DNA from: Bradyrhizobium diversitatis
Lineage (GTDB): Bacteria; Pseudomonadota; Alphaproteobacteria; Rhizobiales; Xanthobacteraceae
Length of the DNA stretch: 64,000 nt
Reading direction: 5' to 3'
Assembly: GCF_016031635.1 (NCBI RefSeq)
Contig: NZ_JACEGD010000040.1
Span: 62,001-126,000, forward strand
The notes under the pieces were generated by a model that searched no databases, was not told where the DNA came from, and worked only from the letters and a program-made list of their open reading frames with translations. Position numbers and translations under genes: made by a program. Below, one piece after another: positions 17,942-26,668 of the stretch. Every line of letters begins with the position of its first letter. Within the stretch, counting starts at the first letter, position 1.

Positions 17942-19282
17942 TCACCCTTCCGTTCGCTGGTCACCCTTGAGCATGTCCCGGAGCTCGCGGAACGGATCGG
18001 CGCTCGGCGGAGCCGAAGCGCCCTGCCGCATCGCGTTGTAGATTCTCGGAACCATGTCGACCGCCTGATCGAGACCCGAATCACGTCCCGACTGATATCC
18101 GCCCATCAAGCGAAGATCGCGCGTGTCCTCGTATTGCGCGATCATGGCGCGCAGCTTGCTCACCAATTCGCGCTCCTCGGGGTCCCACACGTTATGGGCG
18201 AGGCGTGAGACCGACGCCAGAACGTCGACGGCCGGATAGCGCGCCTGGTCGGCGATGTGCCTGGAGAGCACGATGTGCCCATCAAGCGTGCTGCGGATGG
18301 TGTCGGCGATCGGCTCGTTGTGATCGTCGCCGTCGACCAGCACGGAGAAAATCCCGGTAATCGTGCCGGATCCCTCCTCGCCTGGACCAGCGCGCTCCAG
18401 GAGACGCGGCAAATCGGTGAAGACCGTCGGTGCGTAGCCGCGCGCGACTGCGGGCTCGCCGGCGGCGAGCGCGACCTCGCGGGCCGCATGGGCGAAACGG
18501 GTGATCGAATCGACCATGAGCAGGACCGATTCGCCCCGGTCACGGAAATATTCGGCGACCGCCATGGCCGTCTTCGGCGCCAGCCGCCGCATCATCGGGC
18601 TCTCGTCGCCCGTCGACACGATGGTGACGGCGCGGTGACGGTCGGTGCCCAGTACGTCCTCGATGAACTCGCGCACCTCGCGGCCGCGCTCGCCGACCAG
18701 GGCCAGCACGACGGTGTCGAAGCCCTGACTGCGGGCGAGCATCGCAAGCAGCGTCGATTTGCCGACGCCGGAGCCGGCGAAGATGCCGACGCGCTGGCCG
18801 GCGCAGATCGGCGAAAACAGGTCGATGACGCGTACGCCGGTGCGCAGCGGCTTGTGGACGCGAGCGCGCTTCATGGCCGACGGCGCCTCCGCTTCCGCCG
18901 AGACCGCCTGGGGTCCCTGGATGAGGGGGCCCTGTCCGTCCAGCGGTGCGCCGAGGGCGTTGATGACGCGGCCCTTCCAGCTCGGATCGGGCGCGAAGGA
19001 CAGAGGCGGCATCCGGTAGGCGACCGAGCCGAGCCCGCCGGCAAATTGCCGGTCGAACGGCTTGGCAACGATGCCGTCGCTGTCGATCCGCACCACCTCG
19101 CCGATCTGGCGCTTTCCGGCCGAATTGACGCCGATGAGCTCGCCGAGCCTGACGAAGCGCGACAGGCCGGAGACGCGGAAATGCGTCGGTGCGATCTCGG
19201 AGATCGCGCCGCTGACGCTTGCCAGGGGAGTGCTCTGCTGAAGCTCCAGCAGCGCCCACTCGAGTTGCCGAAGAGCGTTCAA
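17942..19282 (-). CDS. fliI: Flagellum-specific export ATPase FliI
   Basis: Protein of 446 residues, the usual length for FliI. Walker A is GSGVGKST (170-177). The Walker B region VLLMVDSITRFAHAAREVALAAGEP and the downstream GYAPTVFTDLPRLLERAG are diagnostic of the FliI/YscN group rather than the F1 beta subunit. It forms the hexameric ATPase under the export gate and, with FliH, feeds rod, hook and filament subunits into the channel. It is the last gene of the leftward DUF1217-flgF-fliI unit, with a palindromic repeat between it and flgF. Confidence 0.95.
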   Translation of the reverse strand: MNALRQLEWALLELQQSTPLASVSGAISEIAPTHFRVSGLSRFVRLGELIGVNSAGKRQIGEVVRIDSDGIVAKPFDRQFAGGLGSVAYRMPPLSFAPDPSWKGRVINALGAPLDGQGPLIQGPQAVSAEAEAPSAMKRARVHKPLRTGVRVIDLFSPICAGQRVGIFAGSGVGKSTLLAMLARSQGFDTVVLALVGERGREVREFIEDVLGTDRHRAVTIVSTGDESPMMRRLAPKTAMAVAEYFRDRGESVLLMVDSITRFAHAAREVALAAGEPAVARGYAPTVFTDLPRLLERAGPGEEGSGTITGIFSVLVDGDDHNEPIADTIRSTLDGHIVLSRHIADQARYPAVDVLASVSRLAHNVWDPEERELVSKLRAMIAQYEDTRDLRLMGGYQSGRDSGLDQAVDMVPRIYNAMRQGASAPPSADPFRELRDMLKGDQRTEG

Positions 19283-19306
19283 GGAAACCGTCCAACCTCA
19301 ATCCTG

Positions 19307-19355
19307 AAGCATGATCCGGAAAAGTGCGCAGCGGTTTTCCGAAAAGATCATGCTT
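19307..19355. repeat. Short palindromic repeat between flgF and fliI
   Basis: AAGCATGATCCGGAAAAG at the left and CCGAAAAGATCATGCTT at the right form an interrupted palindrome. Elements of this sequence type are common between genes in rhizobia. Here it lies inside an operon and may form an mRNA hairpin that lowers or uncouples fliI expression. Confidence 0.7.
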
Positions 19356-19384
19356 AAACAACAACCTAAAGCACGAGGCGCAGT

Positions 19385-20113
19385 CTACTTGCCGGGTTCG
19401 CCGAGTGTCCGGATCGCGTTCTGGAGCGAGCTCTCGGTGCCCTCGATCATCGAGTTGGTGCCGTCGAAGGCGCGCGAGGCCGAGATCAACCGCGTCAATT
19501 CAAGCATCGGATTGGCGCCGGAGCCCTCGACATAGCCCTGCTTGAAGCCGTCCCGGGAGAAATCGGCGATGGCGGTGGCAGGCCGGTCGGGCGTCACGCC
19601 GGAATTGCCGTAGCGTTCGAGATTGGCGTCGGGCGGAATGTTGAACAGGCCGATAGTGCCGATCTCGTTGTTGTCCTGGGTGATCGCGCCGCTACGCGCG
19701 ATTGAGACCGGTCCGCCGTTGGGGTCGAGCGTGATCTGCGCGCCGCCGGAATCGACGACGGGGAAGCCGCTCACGGTCTGAAGGTCGCCGTTGGGAGCGA
19801 TCTGGAGGCGGCCGTCGCGCGTGTAGACCGTGCCGTTCGGACCGGCGAAGGCGATCCAGCCCTGTCCGACCACGGCGACGTCGAGCGGGTTGCCGCTCTC
19901 GGTGATGCTGCCCATCTCTCGGGAGATGATGTTGTCGCCGGGCGAGGAGAACGCCACCGGCGTCGGGCCCGCCTTGGAGAGCACGGTCTCGAACTTCACC
20001 ACGTCGGTGCGGAACGCCGCCGTGTTGACGTTGGCGACGTTGTTGGCGATCGTCTGGAGGCGCTTTTCGAGCGCGACCTGCGCCGACAATCCCACATAGA
20101 GAGCCGATTGCAT
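19385..20113 (-). CDS. flgF: Flagellar basal-body rod protein FlgF
   Basis: Proximal rod protein of 242 residues. The N-terminus (LEKRLQTIANNVANVNTAAFRTD) is the rod/hook family motif, and the C-terminus (LTRLISASRAFDGTNSMIEGTESSLQNAIRTLG) pairs with it in the coiled coil. The central part has the hook-basal-body 'NPLDVAVVGQGWIAF' stretch. Length and lack of a distal insert separate it from FlgG at 27017 and the hook protein at 41647. It starts 4 nt after the stop of the DUF1217 gene. Confidence 0.92.
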   Translation of the reverse strand: MQSALYVGLSAQVALEKRLQTIANNVANVNTAAFRTDVVKFETVLSKAGPTPVAFSSPGDNIISREMGSITESGNPLDVAVVGQGWIAFAGPNGTVYTRDGRLQIAPNGDLQTVSGFPVVDSGGAQITLDPNGGPVSIARSGAITQDNNEIGTIGLFNIPPDANLERYGNSGVTPDRPATAIADFSRDGFKQGYVEGSGANPMLELTRLISASRAFDGTNSMIEGTESSLQNAIRTLGEPGK

Positions 20114-20116
20114 GAC

Positions 20117-20905
20117 TTACCTGTTGAACTTGATGTTCTGAAGTGTCGTGAGCATGTTGGTATCCATGTTGATCGACGTCGCGGCGCCGGCGATCAGGAC
20201 CAGCGCGGGGTTGGTCGAGGTGTCGTTCTGGGCCTGGGTCGCGTCCCACATCGCCGCAAAGCGCTGCACGAATTTGGTGACCTTGGCCGGGTCCTGGAAA
20301 TCGGCGAGATCGATCTTGTCCGTGATCATCTTGGCCTGAGCATCGATGTCGGACGAGCTGATGGTCGACGACCAGCCCATTGCAGTCTGCACCACCTGCG
20401 TCAGCGCCTTGTCGGCGAGGATCTGGTAGGGGGTCGTGATCGTGGAAGCCTTGCGGGTGAAATATAGCGCCAGGCGCAGGCCTTCGTTCTGATCGCCGGC
20501 CTTCTCCTCCATCGTCTGCGTGACGTATTGGGTCGCGGTGCCGGTCGTGGCTGCTGTGGTCTGCGTTGCCTTGTCGCCGAGGGCGGCGAAATTGAAGGCG
20601 GTCGCGAATTGCCGATAGCGGGTGTCGGTCAGCTTGTTGGCGAAGGCGTCCTTGCTCGCAACGCCCTCGGTCAGCACCTTGCGCATGAACGCCTTGGCAT
20701 AGGTCATGTCGCTGAGGCCGTAGGCCTTCATCGCGTAGGAATAGAGACGATAGTCCTTCAGGAAGTCGTCGATCGTCTTCACGTTGCCGATATGGCTGAG
20801 GAAATAGTCGGTCTCTCGGCTGACGTCCGGCTGCTGTGCGACCTGCGTCAGCGACTTGCCCATGTCCTTGGTCAGTCGGGTGTAGTCTGCGATGGTGGAT
20901 AGCAT
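20117..20905 (-). CDS. DUF1217-family flagellar-cluster protein
   Basis: Protein of 262 residues, almost all helical, opening MLSTIADYTRLTKDMGKSL. Proteins of this type (DUF1217) sit next to flgF/fliI in rhizobial flagellar loci and have no established biochemical role. The C-terminus (ALVLIAGAATSINMDTNMLTTLQNIKFN) recalls the terminal helices of axial proteins, so a secreted or axial accessory component is possible; that is inference. First gene of the leftward unit, driven by the motif at 20943-20970. Confidence 0.75.
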   Translation of the reverse strand: MLSTIADYTRLTKDMGKSLTQVAQQPDVSRETDYFLSHIGNVKTIDDFLKDYRLYSYAMKAYGLSDMTYAKAFMRKVLTEGVASKDAFANKLTDTRYRQFATAFNFAALGDKATQTTAATTGTATQYVTQTMEEKAGDQNEGLRLALYFTRKASTITTPYQILADKALTQVVQTAMGWSSTISSSDIDAQAKMITDKIDLADFQDPAKVTKFVQRFAAMWDATQAQNDTSTNPALVLIAGAATSINMDTNMLTTLQNIKFNR

Positions 20906-20942
20906 GACGCGCGCCCCTCTGGCCGCTGTTGCGGCTTCGCCT

Positions 20943-20970
20943 CAAACTGCCGCGAATTGCTTGCGCGAGG
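20943..20970 (-). promoter_or_regulatory. Flagellar promoter motif, leftward (DUF1217-flgF-fliI)
   Basis: Read on the minus strand this is an exact CCTCGCGCAAGC followed by a GCGGCAG block, which is shared with the site before flhA. The CAAG core lies 58 nt before the ATG at 20905. It is the left half of a perfect 16-bp inverted repeat whose right half is the motif for motA. Confidence 0.6.
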
Positions 20971-20989
20971 CTGGCGACGAAGAAGCCAG

Positions 20990-21013
20990 CCTCGCGCAAG
21001 CGTGGCCGACTAG
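20990..21013 (+). promoter_or_regulatory. Flagellar promoter motif, rightward (motA operon)
   Basis: Exact CCTCGCGCAAGC with CTAG 10 nt further on; the CAAG core is 51 nt before the TTG start at 21048. Together with the leftward copy it forms the inverted repeat 20960-20975/20985-21000 with a 9-nt loop, an arrangement expected of a divergent promoter pair. Confidence 0.6.
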
Positions 21014-21047
21014 ATATTCCCGATGGGATCGGCGATGGAGCGGCGCG

Positions 21048-21944
21048 TTGGGCAGTTTCGTGGGGATTTTCATCACGGTAGCGGCACTGCTCGGCGGCTT
21101 TGCAGCCATGGGCGGGCATCTGGCCGTGCTCATGCAGCCGTGGGAGTTCGTGATCATCATGGGCACCGCGGTCGGCACCTTCATCGTGGCCAATCCCTGG
21201 AAGACGGTCGTGGACACGGGCGTCGCCTGCATGCAGGCCATCACCAACGCGGTGCCGGGGCAACGTTACTATCTCGACCTGCTGGGAGCGCTGCATGCCC
21301 TGATGCGCGAGCTGCGGGGCAAGGGGCGCAACGAGGTCGAGGCGCATATCGACGATCCCTCGTCCTCCGAGATCTTCAAGGCGTTTCCGAGCGTGCTCGG
21401 CGATCCTTCGCTGCTCCAGTTCATCTGCGACTACGTCCGCCTCATCATCATGGGCAATGCGCGCACGCACGAGATCGAAGCGCTGATGGACGAGGAGATC
21501 CATACCATCGTGAAAGGTAAGCTGGCGCCCTATCATGCGCTGGTGACGGTGTCCGAGGCGCTGCCGGCGCTCGGTATCGTCGCCGCCGTGCTCGGCGTCA
21601 TCAAGGCCATGGGCGCGCTCGACCAGTCGCCGAAGCTGCTGGGCGGCTTCATCGGCGCTGCCCTGGTCGGCACCTTCGCCGGCATCTTCCTGTCCTATGG
21701 CGTGCTTTCGCCCATCGCGATCAAGATCAAGATGACGCGCGAGAAGAAGTGCCGGCCCTACATCATCGTCAAGCAGACGCTGCTGGCGTTCATGAACGGC
21801 GCCATGCCGCAGATCGCGGTCGAGCACGGCCGCAAGATGATCGCGAGCACGGAGCGGCCGTCGATCGACGTCGTCGAGAACGAGACCATCGCCGGTCCCA
21901 AGCCGGTCGCGGCCGAGGCCGAACCCAAGGCGGCGCGCGCATGA
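21048..21944 (+). CDS. motA: Motor stator protein MotA
   Basis: Stator protein of 298 residues with four membrane helices and a large cytoplasmic loop. It reads 'LLGGFAAMGGHLAVLMQPWEFVIIMG' at the start, and later 'EALPALGIVAAVLGVIKAMG' and 'GAALVGTFAGIFLSYGVLSPIA', holding the conserved prolines and the proton path. I place the start at TTG 21048 because GGAG lies 7 nt before it; GTG 21060 is the alternative. The frame stays open up to 20892, but that part is promoter. With MotB it forms the proton channel of the flagellar motor. Its last codon overlaps the fliM start (ATGA). Confidence 0.92.
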   Translation: MGSFVGIFITVAALLGGFAAMGGHLAVLMQPWEFVIIMGTAVGTFIVANPWKTVVDTGVACMQAITNAVPGQRYYLDLLGALHALMRELRGKGRNEVEAHIDDPSSSEIFKAFPSVLGDPSLLQFICDYVRLIIMGNARTHEIEALMDEEIHTIVKGKLAPYHALVTVSEALPALGIVAAVLGVIKAMGALDQSPKLLGGFIGAALVGTFAGIFLSYGVLSPIAIKIKMTREKKCRPYIIVKQTLLAFMNGAMPQIAVEHGRKMIASTERPSIDVVENETIAGPKPVAAEAEPKAARA

Positions 21945-22882
21945 TGATGGAAGACGCTGAAGTGGATCAGCGCAAGCAGCTGCCGAACTACCTGCTGGAC
22001 GCCGCCGGCATATCGATCGATCGTATGCCGATGCTCAATGTGATCTTCGATCGCATGGCGGCATCGTGTACCGACAGTCTCCAGCCGATGGCTGGAACAC
22101 CCTGCTATTTCTCGGTCAACGGCATCACCAACGACCGCGTCGGCGACATCATCAAGGACTACGAGGCCAACGCGGTCGCGGCGGTGCTCTATGCCGAGCA
22201 GTGGGACTCCCGCATCATCATCATGCTCGACCGTGACTTCGTGTTCACCATGGTCGAGGCGATGTTCGGCTCCGACGGCGCCGAGCCGCCGCTCGACGTC
22301 GAGCGCTCTTTCTCCAATATCGAGCTCCGCCTGGTGCAGGCACTGTTCGAACGGTTTGCCAAGGCGCTGCAATCCGCCTTTGCCGGCACTTCGAACGTCA
22401 CCTTTCGCGTGGAGCGGGTCGAGACGGCGATGGCTTCGCTGGCGATCGGGCGAAGCGGCAACATGTCGATCTGCGCGAACATCATGCTGCAGGCGCTCTA
22501 CCGCGGCGGCCAGATGTTCCTCATCATCCCGCACTCCGCGCTCAATCCGCTCCGGCAGAAGCTTGCTCATGTCGTGGTCAGCGACGGTCGCGCGGCCGAC
22601 CCACGCTGGCGCGAGCAGATGGAGAGCGAGGTCCACCGGACCGAGGTGACGCTCAGCGCGGTGCTCGATGAGAAGACGGTGTCTCTCGGCGACGTCGTGA
22701 AGTTCCAGGTCGGGCAGGTGCTCGAGCTCGAAGCCACGCCACGCACGCTGGCCCGTCTCGAAAGCAACAATCAGGTACTGTTCTGGTGTCAGATCGGCCA
22801 GCTTGACGGCTATTACGCCATGCAGGTGGCAGATCCGGTCGACCAGAAACGGGAGTTCGTCGATGATATCCTATCTCGTTGA
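21941..22882 (+). CDS. fliM: Flagellar switch protein FliM
   Basis: C-ring protein of 313 residues. Residues about 40-230 form the CheC-like middle domain, and the last 80 residues form the SpoA/FliN-like domain ('LGDVVKFQVGQVLELEATP'). The N-terminal CheY-binding motif LSQxEIDALL of enteric FliM is not seen; the chain starts MMMEDAEVDQRKQLPNYLLD. This fits a rotor with little or altered CheY control. The ATG overlaps the motA stop, and the end overlaps the next small gene by 20 nt. Couples torque from the stator and sets the rotor state. Confidence 0.9.
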   Translation: MMMEDAEVDQRKQLPNYLLDAAGISIDRMPMLNVIFDRMAASCTDSLQPMAGTPCYFSVNGITNDRVGDIIKDYEANAVAAVLYAEQWDSRIIIMLDRDFVFTMVEAMFGSDGAEPPLDVERSFSNIELRLVQALFERFAKALQSAFAGTSNVTFRVERVETAMASLAIGRSGNMSICANIMLQALYRGGQMFLIIPHSALNPLRQKLAHVVVSDGRAADPRWREQMESEVHRTEVTLSAVLDEKTVSLGDVVKFQVGQVLELEATPRTLARLESNNQVLFWCQIGQLDGYYAMQVADPVDQKREFVDDILSR

Positions 22883-23177
22883 TGCCGTGCTGTTGGTTGC
22901 GCTCGCCTTCACCAGCATGCGGGTGACAAGGATGCACCGCGAGCTGGCGCGGCTGCGCAGCTATCAGGGCGAATTCTCGACCATCGTGCACGAGACGGCG
23001 GGCGCCTTCGACACGGTCATCACGGCGGCGCACGATTCCACCGCAAATCTCGGACGGCTCGCCAACGTGCTGAGCACGAAGATCGATCAGGCCCACGAGG
23101 CGATCGCGGCGCTCGATGCCAGAAGCGGCCTCGCACCCGCCGCGACCGCAGGCGGCGCCGACTTGAACAAGCATTGA
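22863..23177 (+). CDS. Small membrane protein of the flagellar operon
   Basis: Protein of 104 residues with one N-terminal membrane helix (MISYLVDAVLLVALAFTSMRV) and a long amphipathic helix after it. Its ATG lies inside the end of fliM (20-nt overlap), so it is translationally coupled to a C-ring gene. Small single-helix proteins between fliM and fliN are known in alphaproteobacterial flagellar operons (DUF6468-like), with no assigned role. The position suggests a contact between the C-ring or export gate and the membrane. That function is inference. Confidence 0.6.
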   Translation: MISYLVDAVLLVALAFTSMRVTRMHRELARLRSYQGEFSTIVHETAGAFDTVITAAHDSTANLGRLANVLSTKIDQAHEAIAALDARSGLAPAATAGGADLNKH

Positions 23178-23253
23178 AGGCGAAGCCGGCAGGACGATTA
23201 CGACGGGAGCGCCGCGGCGCTCCGGCAGCGGACATACCAAGAGGCGATACCAG

Positions 23254-23628
23254 ATGGCGCAATCCTTCGACTATGAATCTGCACCCGCATCGGCAGAGGC
23301 CGAAACGTCTCCCCTCGAGCGGCTGGCGGAGATCGCCCAACGCACGGCCGAGGAGACCGGCAAGTTCGCCAATATCGACGCCATCCTGCGGATCCCCGTC
23401 ACCATGCAAGTGGTGCTCGGCTCGGCGACCATTCCGGTGGCGAACCTGATGAAGCTCGGCCGCGGCGCGGTGGTTCCGCTCGATCACCGGGTCGGAGAGC
23501 CCGTCGATGTCGTCGTCAACGGCCGCATCGTCGCCCGCGGCGAGGTGGTCGTCGTCGAAGAGGACAATTCCCGCTTCGGCGTCTCGCTCACGGAGATTGT
23601 TGGTCCGCTGGGCCAAGGTGATACCTGA
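23254..23628 (+). CDS. fliN: Flagellar switch protein FliN
   Basis: Protein of 124 residues. Residues 45-120 form the SpoA domain with the FliN pattern 'ILRIPVTMQVVLGSATIPVANLMKLGRGAVVPLD' and 'VVNGRIVARGEVVVVEEDNSRFGV'. The first 40 residues are a variable acidic leader. It forms the base of the C-ring with FliM and docks FliH. It ends 2 nt before fliG, so the two are coupled. Confidence 0.93.
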   Translation: MAQSFDYESAPASAEAETSPLERLAEIAQRTAEETGKFANIDAILRIPVTMQVVLGSATIPVANLMKLGRGAVVPLDHRVGEPVDVVVNGRIVARGEVVVVEEDNSRFGVSLTEIVGPLGQGDT

Positions 23629-23630
23629 TC

Positions 23631-24671
23631 ATGGCGGCACCGGTCGGCATCGCGCCAGCCAAGCAGCGAGGTGTTACCACGCTGGGCGGCACGGAAAAGG
23701 TTGCCGCGCTCCTGCTGGCGATGGGCCGGCAGGCGGCGGCGAGCGTGCTGCAGCAGTTCGAGCCGCAGGAGATCCGCATCGTCACCAAGGCGGCGGCGGA
23801 GCTGCGGCCGATCACCGCGCAGGAGCTCGAGGGAATCGTCGAGGAGTTCGCCCAGCAGTTCTCGATGGGCGCCAACATCCTGGGCACCCTCGGCGGCCTG
23901 GAAGCCGTGCTCGGCGACGTGCTTCCGGCCGACCAGGTCTCGCAGATCATGTCGGATCTGCTCGGCAATTCGAGCCGGTCGGTATGGGACCGCGTCTCGT
24001 CGGTGTCTGAAAACTCGCTCGCGAGCTACCTGTCCAAGGAGCATCCGCAGACGGCGGCGCTGATCCTGTCCAAGGTCAAGCCGGCCTGCGCCGCCAAGGT
24101 GATGAGCCAGCTGCCCTCGAGCCTGCGCAACGAACTGATGCGGCGCGTTCTGAGCCTCAAGCCGATCGTCGACGACGCCATGCGCATCATCGAGAAGACG
24201 CTGCACGAGGATCTGACGCTGAACTTTGCCCGCAACCTCGGTGCCGACACCTACGCCCGCGTCGCCGACATCATCAACAAGATGGAGCGCGGTCATATCG
24301 AGGACATGCTGAAGAGCCTGTCGGAGAAGCGGCCGAAGTCGGCCGAAGTGCTGAAGGAACTGCTGTTCACCTTCGACGACGTGGTCAACCTGACACCGAA
24401 GGCGCGCACCATGATCTTCGACCAGGTGCCGACCGATCGCATCGTCGTCGCGCTCAAGGGCACCGACAAGCATTTCCGCGAGCTGATCCTGTCCTCGGTC
24501 GCCTCGCGCGTCCGCCGCGTCGTCGAGCACGAGCTCGCCATTGGAGAGCCATCGAACCAGCGCGACGTGCTGGAGGCGCGACGCGTGATCACCGATCTTG
24601 CGCTCGAGCTGGCGGAGAAGGGCGAAATCGAGCTCAACCCCGAGCAGGAGGATGAGCTGGTCTTCCGCTGA
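23631..24671 (+). CDS. fliG: Flagellar motor switch protein FliG
   Basis: Protein of 346 residues with the three FliG domains. The N-terminal part binds FliF. The middle domain has 'EHPQTAALILSKVKPACAAKVMSQLP', the EHPQT motif. The C-terminal torque domain has 'FTFDDVVNLTPKARTMIFDQVP' and charged helix residues. It transmits stator force to the MS-ring. The start ATG lies 2 nt after the fliN stop. No anomaly is seen. Confidence 0.95.
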   Translation: MAAPVGIAPAKQRGVTTLGGTEKVAALLLAMGRQAAASVLQQFEPQEIRIVTKAAAELRPITAQELEGIVEEFAQQFSMGANILGTLGGLEAVLGDVLPADQVSQIMSDLLGNSSRSVWDRVSSVSENSLASYLSKEHPQTAALILSKVKPACAAKVMSQLPSSLRNELMRRVLSLKPIVDDAMRIIEKTLHEDLTLNFARNLGADTYARVADIINKMERGHIEDMLKSLSEKRPKSAEVLKELLFTFDDVVNLTPKARTMIFDQVPTDRIVVALKGTDKHFRELILSSVASRVRRVVEHELAIGEPSNQRDVLEARRVITDLALELAEKGEIELNPEQEDELVFR

Positions 24672-24684
24672 CCGCTGAACGGGC

Positions 24685-25770
24685 ATGGCAGAAACATCCG
24701 ATCCGGAGAGCAAGACAGAAGAGCCGACCGAGAAGAAAGTCCGTGATGCGCTCGAGCAGGGCAAGATTCCGGTCTCTCGGGAGGCCTCCATATTCGCCTC
24801 GATGGCCGCGCTGATGGTGATCCAGGCCTTCCTGATCGGCCAGGGCGTGCAGCAATTGACGCCGACGCTGAAGAGCCTCCTCGACGATCCCGAGGGCTTC
24901 CCGCTCAGCACGGGCGCAGACGCGCAGAACCTGCTCACCGTGGTCGGACTCCAGGCGCTCCGGTTCCTGGTGCCGCTGGTCGTCATCCTGGTGGTGTTCG
25001 GGCTCGCCGCCTCGCTGCTGCAAAACGCTCCGCGCGTGGTGCTCACGCGCATCAAGCCGGACTTGAACCGGATCTCCCCGATCAGCGGCTGGAGCCGGTT
25101 GTTCGGGACGCAGGGCCTGATCGAGTTCGCCAAGTCGCTGTTCAAGCTTGGCGCGGTGAGCGCCGTCGTCGCCTTCGTGCTGCGCTCGTCCGAAGCGAGA
25201 GCGTTCGAGGCGATGTATACCGATCCGGTCGCGCTGCCGGAGATGATTCTCAACATCGCGATGCGGATCGTCTCGGCGATCTGCATCGCGACCATCGTCC
25301 TGGTGGCGATCGATCTCGCCTGGGCGCGCTTTCACTGGCGGCGCGAGCTGCGCATGACGAAGCAGGAGATCAAGGACGAGCACAAGCAGGCGGAAGGCGA
25401 TCCGCTGATCAAGGCGCGGCTACGCTCGCTGGCGCGCGACCGTTCGCGCCAGCGCATGATCGCCTCGGCCTCGCGCGCGACGCTGGTGATCGCGAACCCG
25501 ACGCATTTCGCGATCGCGCTGCGCTACAAGCGCGAGGAAAATGCCGCCCCGCTCGTCGTAGCCAAGGGCATGGACGTGATCGCATTGAAGATCCGTGAGG
25601 TTGCCGAGCAGAACCGAATCCCCGTCATCGAGAACAAGGCACTGGCGCGCGCGCTCTACGAGGCGGTCCAGGTCGATCAGGTGATTCCGGCCGAATTCTT
25701 CCGACCCGTCGCCGAGATCATCTACTTCCTCCAGTCCAAGCAGACGCCGCGGCCGGAGAAGGTCCAGTAG
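24685..25770 (+). CDS. flhB: Flagellar export gate protein FlhB
   Basis: Protein of 361 residues: an acidic N-terminus with 'KTEEPTEKKVRDALEQGKIPVS', four membrane helices, and a cytoplasmic domain. The autocleavage site is NPTH at residues 271-274, within 'VIANPTHFAIALRY'; cleavage after Asn271 switches export from rod/hook to filament substrates. It closes the motA-fliM-x-fliN-fliG-flhB unit; the next gene has its own promoter motif. Confidence 0.95.
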   Translation: MAETSDPESKTEEPTEKKVRDALEQGKIPVSREASIFASMAALMVIQAFLIGQGVQQLTPTLKSLLDDPEGFPLSTGADAQNLLTVVGLQALRFLVPLVVILVVFGLAASLLQNAPRVVLTRIKPDLNRISPISGWSRLFGTQGLIEFAKSLFKLGAVSAVVAFVLRSSEARAFEAMYTDPVALPEMILNIAMRIVSAICIATIVLVAIDLAWARFHWRRELRMTKQEIKDEHKQAEGDPLIKARLRSLARDRSRQRMIASASRATLVIANPTHFAIALRYKREENAAPLVVAKGMDVIALKIREVAEQNRIPVIENKALARALYEAVQVDQVIPAEFFRPVAEIIYFLQSKQTPRPEKVQ

Positions 25771-25801
25771 AATTTTCTGAGGATGGTGTCTGCCTCATCA
25801 G

Positions 25802-25825
25802 CCTGACGAAAGCTTGACGCCCTAA
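25802..25825 (+). promoter_or_regulatory. Flagellar promoter motif (flgB operon)
   Basis: CCTGACGAAAGC matches 9 of 12 positions of the core and is followed by TT and CCCTAA, as in the flagellin-2 site. The aligned core is 49 nt before the GTG start at 25858. Confidence 0.5.
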
Positions 25826-25857
25826 GCTTCCTTCGAATGGACCAGAATGGGGCTGTC

Positions 25858-26238
25858 GTGGGACCGCTTTATCTCTTCGAACTCGCATCGTCGCAGGCGC
25901 GGTACCTCGAACTCCGCCAGTCGACTATCGCCACGAACGTCGCCAACGCCAACACGCCGGGCTTTCGGGCGCGCGACGTCGAGCCGTTCAACAAGGTGCT
26001 CGACGGCATGCCGGTCAGGCTTGCGACGACGTCGCCGTCGCACATGCAATTGTCCGCGACCGAGACCGACACGCGGGCGACCGCGAAGAAGGACAGCTGG
26101 GAGGTGGTTCACTCCGGCAACTCCGTCAGTCTCGAGCAGGAAATGATCAAGGGCAGCGACGTCAATCGCGACTATTCGATGAACTCGGCGATCGTGCGGT
26201 CGTTCCACCGCATGGTTCTGTCGAGCGCAAAAGCCTGA
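25858..26238 (+). CDS. flgB: Flagellar basal-body rod protein FlgB
   Basis: Rod protein of 126 residues. 'LRQSTIATNVANANTPGFRARD' is the N-terminal rod motif, and the C-terminus 'DYSMNSAIVRSFHRMVLSSAKA' pairs with it. I take GTG 25858 (GGGG 6 nt upstream, and 49 nt after the promoter core); ATG 25837 would add seven residues and has no ribosome binding site. It is the first rod subunit on the FliE adaptor. First gene of flgBC-fliE-flgGAI. Confidence 0.9.
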   Translation: MGPLYLFELASSQARYLELRQSTIATNVANANTPGFRARDVEPFNKVLDGMPVRLATTSPSHMQLSATETDTRATAKKDSWEVVHSGNSVSLEQEMIKGSDVNRDYSMNSAIVRSFHRMVLSSAKA

Positions 26239-26249
26239 GGTGAACTGAC

Positions 26250-26666
26250 ATGCTGGACTCACTGCAAGCTTCGTTGACGGTCGCGAGTTCGGGGCTCGAA
26301 GCGCAGTCGACGCGCATGCGCATCGTCTCGGAGAATCTCGCGAACGCCACCTCGACCGGGCGCATTGCCGGCGCCGATCCGTATCAGCGCAAGACCATCA
26401 CCTTCGATGCCGCGATGGACCGGGCCTCGGGCGCGCAGCTCGCGAAGGTCAAGGAGATCGGGGTCGACACCACGCCGTATCGCGTGGAGTACGATCCGGG
26501 ACATCCCGCTGCCGACAAGGCCGGCTACGTCAAGCTGCCCAACGTCAACATGATGATCGAAATGGCCGACATGCGGGAAGTCAACCGGTCCTATGAAGCC
26601 AATCTTCAGGTCGTGAAGCAGGTGAGATCAATGCTCGGCATGACCATCGATCTTCTGAGGAGCTGA
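26250..26666 (+). CDS. flgC: Flagellar basal-body rod protein FlgC
   Basis: Protein of 138 residues. The start 'ASSGLEAQSTRMRIVSENLANATST' and the FlgC-specific middle 'YDPGHPAADKAGYVKLPNVNMMIEMADMREVNRSYEAN' identify it. Proximal rod subunit exported through the type III gate. It lies 11 nt after flgB and 2 nt before fliE. Confidence 0.95.
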   Translation: MLDSLQASLTVASSGLEAQSTRMRIVSENLANATSTGRIAGADPYQRKTITFDAAMDRASGAQLAKVKEIGVDTTPYRVEYDPGHPAADKAGYVKLPNVNMMIEMADMREVNRSYEANLQVVKQVRSMLGMTIDLLRS

Positions 26667-26668
26667 CA

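Noticed and set aside
20892..21047. Longer N-terminus for MotA
   Set aside because: The extra 52 residues overlap the divergent promoter and the DUF1217 start, and MotA proteins begin at the first membrane helix.
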